From NCBI RefSeq assembly GCF_007860125.1, contig NZ_SJPW01000001.1:1363900-1427899 (forward strand): a stretch of DNA of 64,000 bases. Direction: 5' to 3'. The DNA comes from Rubripirellula tenax. Lineage in GTDB: Bacteria > Planctomycetota > Planctomycetia > Pirellulales > Pirellulaceae. A program made the position numbers and the translations under genes. The notes under the pieces were generated by a model. The model searched no databases and had not been told where the DNA came from. It saw only the letters and a list, made by a program, of their open reading frames with translations. Positions 61,315-64,000 of the stretch are shown here, piece by piece; position 1 is the stretch's first letter, and each line of letters opens with the position of its first letter.

Positions 61315-62643
61315 ATGACAATCGTGATCCGGTCGCGACCGAATCTCTCACCCAAGGCAACGCTCATCACCGCCGCTCAAACCGCATTTTTCCGGGGCCC
61401 CGAATCGGCGGAAGCCCTTCGCATCATAGACTGCTTGCGCCAATCTGGATTCGAAGCCGTACTGGCCGGCGGGTGCGTACGTGATGCGCTATTGGGAAAG
61501 CAACCCAAAGACTATGACGTCGCCACGAATGCGACGCCCGATGCGGTTCGACAAGTATTCGGGAAGCGAAGCACGCTTGCTTTCGGAGCCTCCTTCGGCG
61601 TCATCGGAGTCCTACCACCTCGCGGCGATCGATCCCCCGACGAAACCGTTCAACCGACCGAGGTCGCGACCTTTCGAAGCGACGGCGAATACAGCGACGG
61701 TCGACGACCAGATTCCGTCCACTACGGAAACGCGGAACAGGACGCGCTGCGTCGCGACTTCACGATCAATGGACTGTTCTACGATCCGATCTCCGATCAA
61801 GTCATCGACTACGTCAACGGCGTCAAGGATCTGCAAGCAGGACTCCTTCGCACGATCGGCAATCCCCATCTGCGATTCGGCGAAGACAAATTGCGATTGC
61901 TCCGAGCGGTTCGATTCACGACGACGCTGGGTTTCAAGATTGATCCAACCACCCGTCAAGCCATTCGATTGCACGCCCGCGACCTTCCGTTGGTCAGCGG
62001 CGAACGAATCGGTGCCGAGATGCGGCGCGTCTTCACGGCTCCGTCGTTCGTTGACGGACTCAGGCACTTGATCGACTGCCATCTGGATGAAGTCGTGCTA
62101 CCCGAGCTAGTGAGCGTGGATCTGGATTCATTGAAAACCACGTCTGATCATTTGGCACGACGCGACTTCCCCATCGTGATGGCCTGCTTTTTAATACATG
62201 CCGATGCACCGGAGCATGCTCTTCAATCGATCACCCAGCGATGGAAACTTTCGAACGAGGAAGTTCGCCGAGTCACCGCCGCGATAACGCATCACGAAAC
62301 CGTCATCCACGCCGATCGGCTCGCTTGGTCGACGGTCCAGCCCTGTTTGACCGATCGTGATGCCGATGTCATCATCGAAGTTGCGACGGCCATCACGCAC
62401 CAACGCGGCCACGATGTCAACGGCTTGTCGATTGCCCGCAAAGCCTTGACGTTGCCAGCGGACGAACTCAACCCGCCACCACTGCTAACCGGCGACGTCT
62501 TGCGGTCGCTCGGAATTCCCGCCGGACCGCAATACAAAGCGATCCTGCAAGCGGTCCGCGACGCCCAGCTCGACGGCACGATTCGGACTCGCGACGAGGC
62601 GATCGCCATGGCCAGGATCGATAAGCCGGGAAGCACTTCTTGA
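61315..62643 (+). CDS. CCA tRNA nucleotidyltransferase / poly(A) polymerase-like
   Basis: 442 residues of the class II nucleotidyltransferase family. The active-site strand is LAGGCVRDALLGKQPKDYDV (residues 50-69), with the metal-binding D-x-D in DYDVA. Then follow the RRDFTINGLFYDP motif and FGEDKLRLLRAVRFTTTLG, typical of the neck domain. It adds or repairs the 3' CCA of tRNA, or adds poly(A) to RNA. The two are hard to separate by eye. An extra loop at 104-120 is long. It is 36 bp upstream of the AstE/AspA-like gene and may be cotranscribed. Confidence 0.9.
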   Translation: MTIVIRSRPNLSPKATLITAAQTAFFRGPESAEALRIIDCLRQSGFEAVLAGGCVRDALLGKQPKDYDVATNATPDAVRQVFGKRSTLAFGASFGVIGVLPPRGDRSPDETVQPTEVATFRSDGEYSDGRRPDSVHYGNAEQDALRRDFTINGLFYDPISDQVIDYVNGVKDLQAGLLRTIGNPHLRFGEDKLRLLRAVRFTTTLGFKIDPTTRQAIRLHARDLPLVSGERIGAEMRRVFTAPSFVDGLRHLIDCHLDEVVLPELVSVDLDSLKTTSDHLARRDFPIVMACFLIHADAPEHALQSITQRWKLSNEEVRRVTAAITHHETVIHADRLAWSTVQPCLTDRDADVIIEVATAITHQRGHDVNGLSIARKALTLPADELNPPPLLTGDVLRSLGIPAGPQYKAILQAVRDAQLDGTIRTRDEAIAMARIDKPGSTS

Positions 62644-62679
62644 ATTCACCCACACCACTTCAACAACGCTGAGACTTCT

Positions 62680-63747
62680 ATGACTGACGCGTCCGACACA
62701 CAGCAATGGTTCGGCACCGACCTGGGCCCTGGACAATCGGTGAATACCGAAATTGAGGTGACCGAAAGTTACAGCGGGCGAAATATCGCGATCCCAATTC
62801 AGGTTCGGCGCGGGCTCCGCCCCGGCCCCACCGTGTTCGTCAGCGCCGCGCTTCATGGCGACGAACTCAACGGCACCGGTGCCATTCGCACGTTGATTGG
62901 TGATGATTCGTGGACTCTCGATTCCGGCACGCTCTTGATGATTCCGGTGCTGAATTTGTTGGGTTTTGAACGGCACTCGCGTTACCTTCCCGACCGCCGC
63001 GATTTGAACCGTTGCTTTCCCGGGTCGGCCGGTGGCAGTATGGCATCGCGATTGGCCAAAGTCATCTTTGACTCCGTCGTTGCACGATGCGACTACGGAA
63101 TCGACTTACACACAGCCGCCGTCCGTCGCACCAACTTTCCGAACGTACGCGCGAACCTTGACCAAGACGAGTGCTTGCGATTGGCAACAGCATTCGGATG
63201 CGGAATCTTGCTCCACGGCATTGGTCCTAAGGGATCGCTGCGCCGCGAAGCGACCAATCTGGGATGCCCGACAATCGTGGTCGAAGGTGGTGAAGTCTGG
63301 AAGGTCGAGTCGTCGGTCGCCGAGTGCATGACGCGAGGGGTTTTGAATGTGATGAAGGAACTTGGCATGATGCAGGGCGAACCGATCTTGCCCGATTCGC
63401 AGGTCATGATTCGAGAAACGAAGTGGCTGCGAGCCGAACGGGGTGGATTCATGTCGATGCACTGTGCCCCAGGCGATAGCGTCGAGAAAGGTCAAGCGAT
63501 CGCCACCAACAGCAGTTTGTTGGCCGAAGACCAAAACCGACTCGAAGCACCTTTTTCCGGAATCATCATCGGCATGACGACGTTGCCCGCCGTCCAACCG
63601 GGCGAACCCGTCGTGCACGTGGGCCGACTTGCGAATACCAAATCAGTCCGCCGACACGCGAAACAGGTCGCCGGCGACGATGTTCAGCGCACAGCGCACG
63701 AGCATTTGGCGACCAACATCCAAGTCACAACGCCGACGGAAGAATGA
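62680..63747 (+). CDS. Succinylglutamate desuccinylase/aspartoacylase-family protein
   Basis: 355-residue zinc carboxypeptidase-like protein. The metal site is visible as ALHGDELNG (His and Glu, near residue 60), DRRDLNRCFPG, and YGIDLHTAAV (third ligand His, near 147). The catalytic Glu is in VEGGEVW. The C-terminal barrel-sandwich part (HCAPGDSVEKGQAIAT) is as in other members. Members remove acyl groups from acylated amino acids. Without arginine-succinyltransferase genes nearby the substrate is unknown. Confidence 0.88.
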   Translation: MTDASDTQQWFGTDLGPGQSVNTEIEVTESYSGRNIAIPIQVRRGLRPGPTVFVSAALHGDELNGTGAIRTLIGDDSWTLDSGTLLMIPVLNLLGFERHSRYLPDRRDLNRCFPGSAGGSMASRLAKVIFDSVVARCDYGIDLHTAAVRRTNFPNVRANLDQDECLRLATAFGCGILLHGIGPKGSLRREATNLGCPTIVVEGGEVWKVESSVAECMTRGVLNVMKELGMMQGEPILPDSQVMIRETKWLRAERGGFMSMHCAPGDSVEKGQAIATNSSLLAEDQNRLEAPFSGIIIGMTTLPAVQPGEPVVHVGRLANTKSVRRHAKQVAGDDVQRTAHEHLATNIQVTTPTEE

Positions 63748-63767
63748 TGCCAGCGGTTCGGCAATCA

Positions 63768-63798
63768 AGTAGCCATCAGGCCCCGTGCGGTGGCTACT
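63768..63798 (+). terminator. Hairpin after the AstE/AspA-like gene
   Basis: AGTAGCCA pairs perfectly with TGGCTACT (extended by CAGG-like bases at the loop), and the hairpin is followed by TT-A. It starts 20 bp after the stop. The short T-run makes it a weak intrinsic terminator. Confidence 0.5.
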
Positions 63799-64000
63799 TT
63801 ACGTGACACGTCAGGGGGACACACATTCGGACTTGCACCGGGGGACAATCACCCGGTATGGAACAACTCACAAATGTTCAGAACGCAGTCGGCGGCCAAG
63901 GATGGCCGTGTCGATCAGGTTGCCCGTAAAGCACGCGGGCGACTCAGGCAGGGAGGCCTGGTGTGGCAAATACGCGGAGTCGCTCACGAAAAACATCGTG
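63799..64000. other. Unresolved structured segment at the window edge
   Basis: About 200 bp with no supported gene. Two structures stand out. CCGGG at 63838 pairs with CCCGG around a loop. GCGACTC near 63935 pairs with GAGTCGC around an inner hairpin AGGC-AGGGAG-GCCT. One plus frame is open to the edge, but its composition (TTHKCSERSRRPRMAV) does not look like a protein I know. It may be the start of a repeat, a mobile element or an RNA gene. Confidence 0.35.

Noticed and set aside
63858-63929. Short plus-strand frame MEQLTNVQNAVGGQGW at the right edge
   Set aside because: It stops after 23 codons, has no Shine-Dalgarno and sits inside predicted hairpins.
1-64000. tRNA or rRNA genes, CRISPR arrays, prophage
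   Set aside because: I looked in all gaps for T-loop (GGTTCGA) contexts with matching stems, for regular direct repeats with unique spacers, and for phage structural genes. None was found.

Overview
The window reads as a piece of a planctomycete chromosome, most likely Rhodopirellula or a close Pirellulaceae relative. Supporting signs are a LEPR-XLL-like secreted protein with a dockerin-type end, an ASPIC/FG-GAP lipoprotein, NIPSNAP and sugar-isomerase families typical of the phylum, an archaeal-type formylmethanofuran:H4MPT formyltransferase, a spirochaete/planctomycete-looking EF-G, and many lineage-restricted secreted proteins. I found no tRNA, rRNA, CRISPR array, prophage or intact transposase gene.

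Layout. 1-8.8 kb: the end of a DUF58 gene, then a leftward run of ASPIC lipoprotein, ftsK, ispD and tyrS. 9-15 kb: a leftward GspE-like ATPase coupled to a pilin-like protein, and the str locus (rpsL-rpsG-terminator-fusA) with a good sigma70-like promoter. 15-25.7 kb: a small-protein gene with its own terminator, a eukaryotic HIS6-type hisA, a three-gene operon of membrane and coiled-coil proteins (one with 13 tandem PSDSK-type repeats), and a Tex-like RNA-binding protein with an RGG tail. 25.8-40 kb: secreted and metabolic singletons, including mutS, an MBL-fold hydrolase, two sugar isomerase/epimerases and a HEAT-like protein. 40-53.3 kb: a leftward fatty-acid cluster (acyl-CoA ligase, thiolase, FadJ-like protein, acyl-CoA dehydrogenase, two hotdog proteins, nitronate monooxygenase-like flavoprotein, SMP-30, FabH) facing a divergent AraC-type regulator. 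53.3-64 kb: a lipoprotein, a DUF2088 protein, Ftr next to 5-formyl-THF cyclo-ligase, rhamnulokinase, a NUDIX protein, a CCA-adding-type enzyme and an AstE/AspA-like deacylase.

The least ordinary feature is a family of palindromic elements about 98 bp long (25696, 31735, 40818, 43021, plus decayed pieces near 53298 and 56994). They are flanked by 4-bp TA-centred direct repeats and nearly always touch a TAA or TAG stop codon. One copy sits inside fabH. There, element plus duplication is exactly 102 bp and adds 34 residues without breaking the frame. The element is open in the matching frame on both strands. This looks like a mobile element adapted to insert in or at the end of genes without destroying them.

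Limits: family names come from reading motifs and whole-sequence resemblance by eye. No search, alignment or folding was run.
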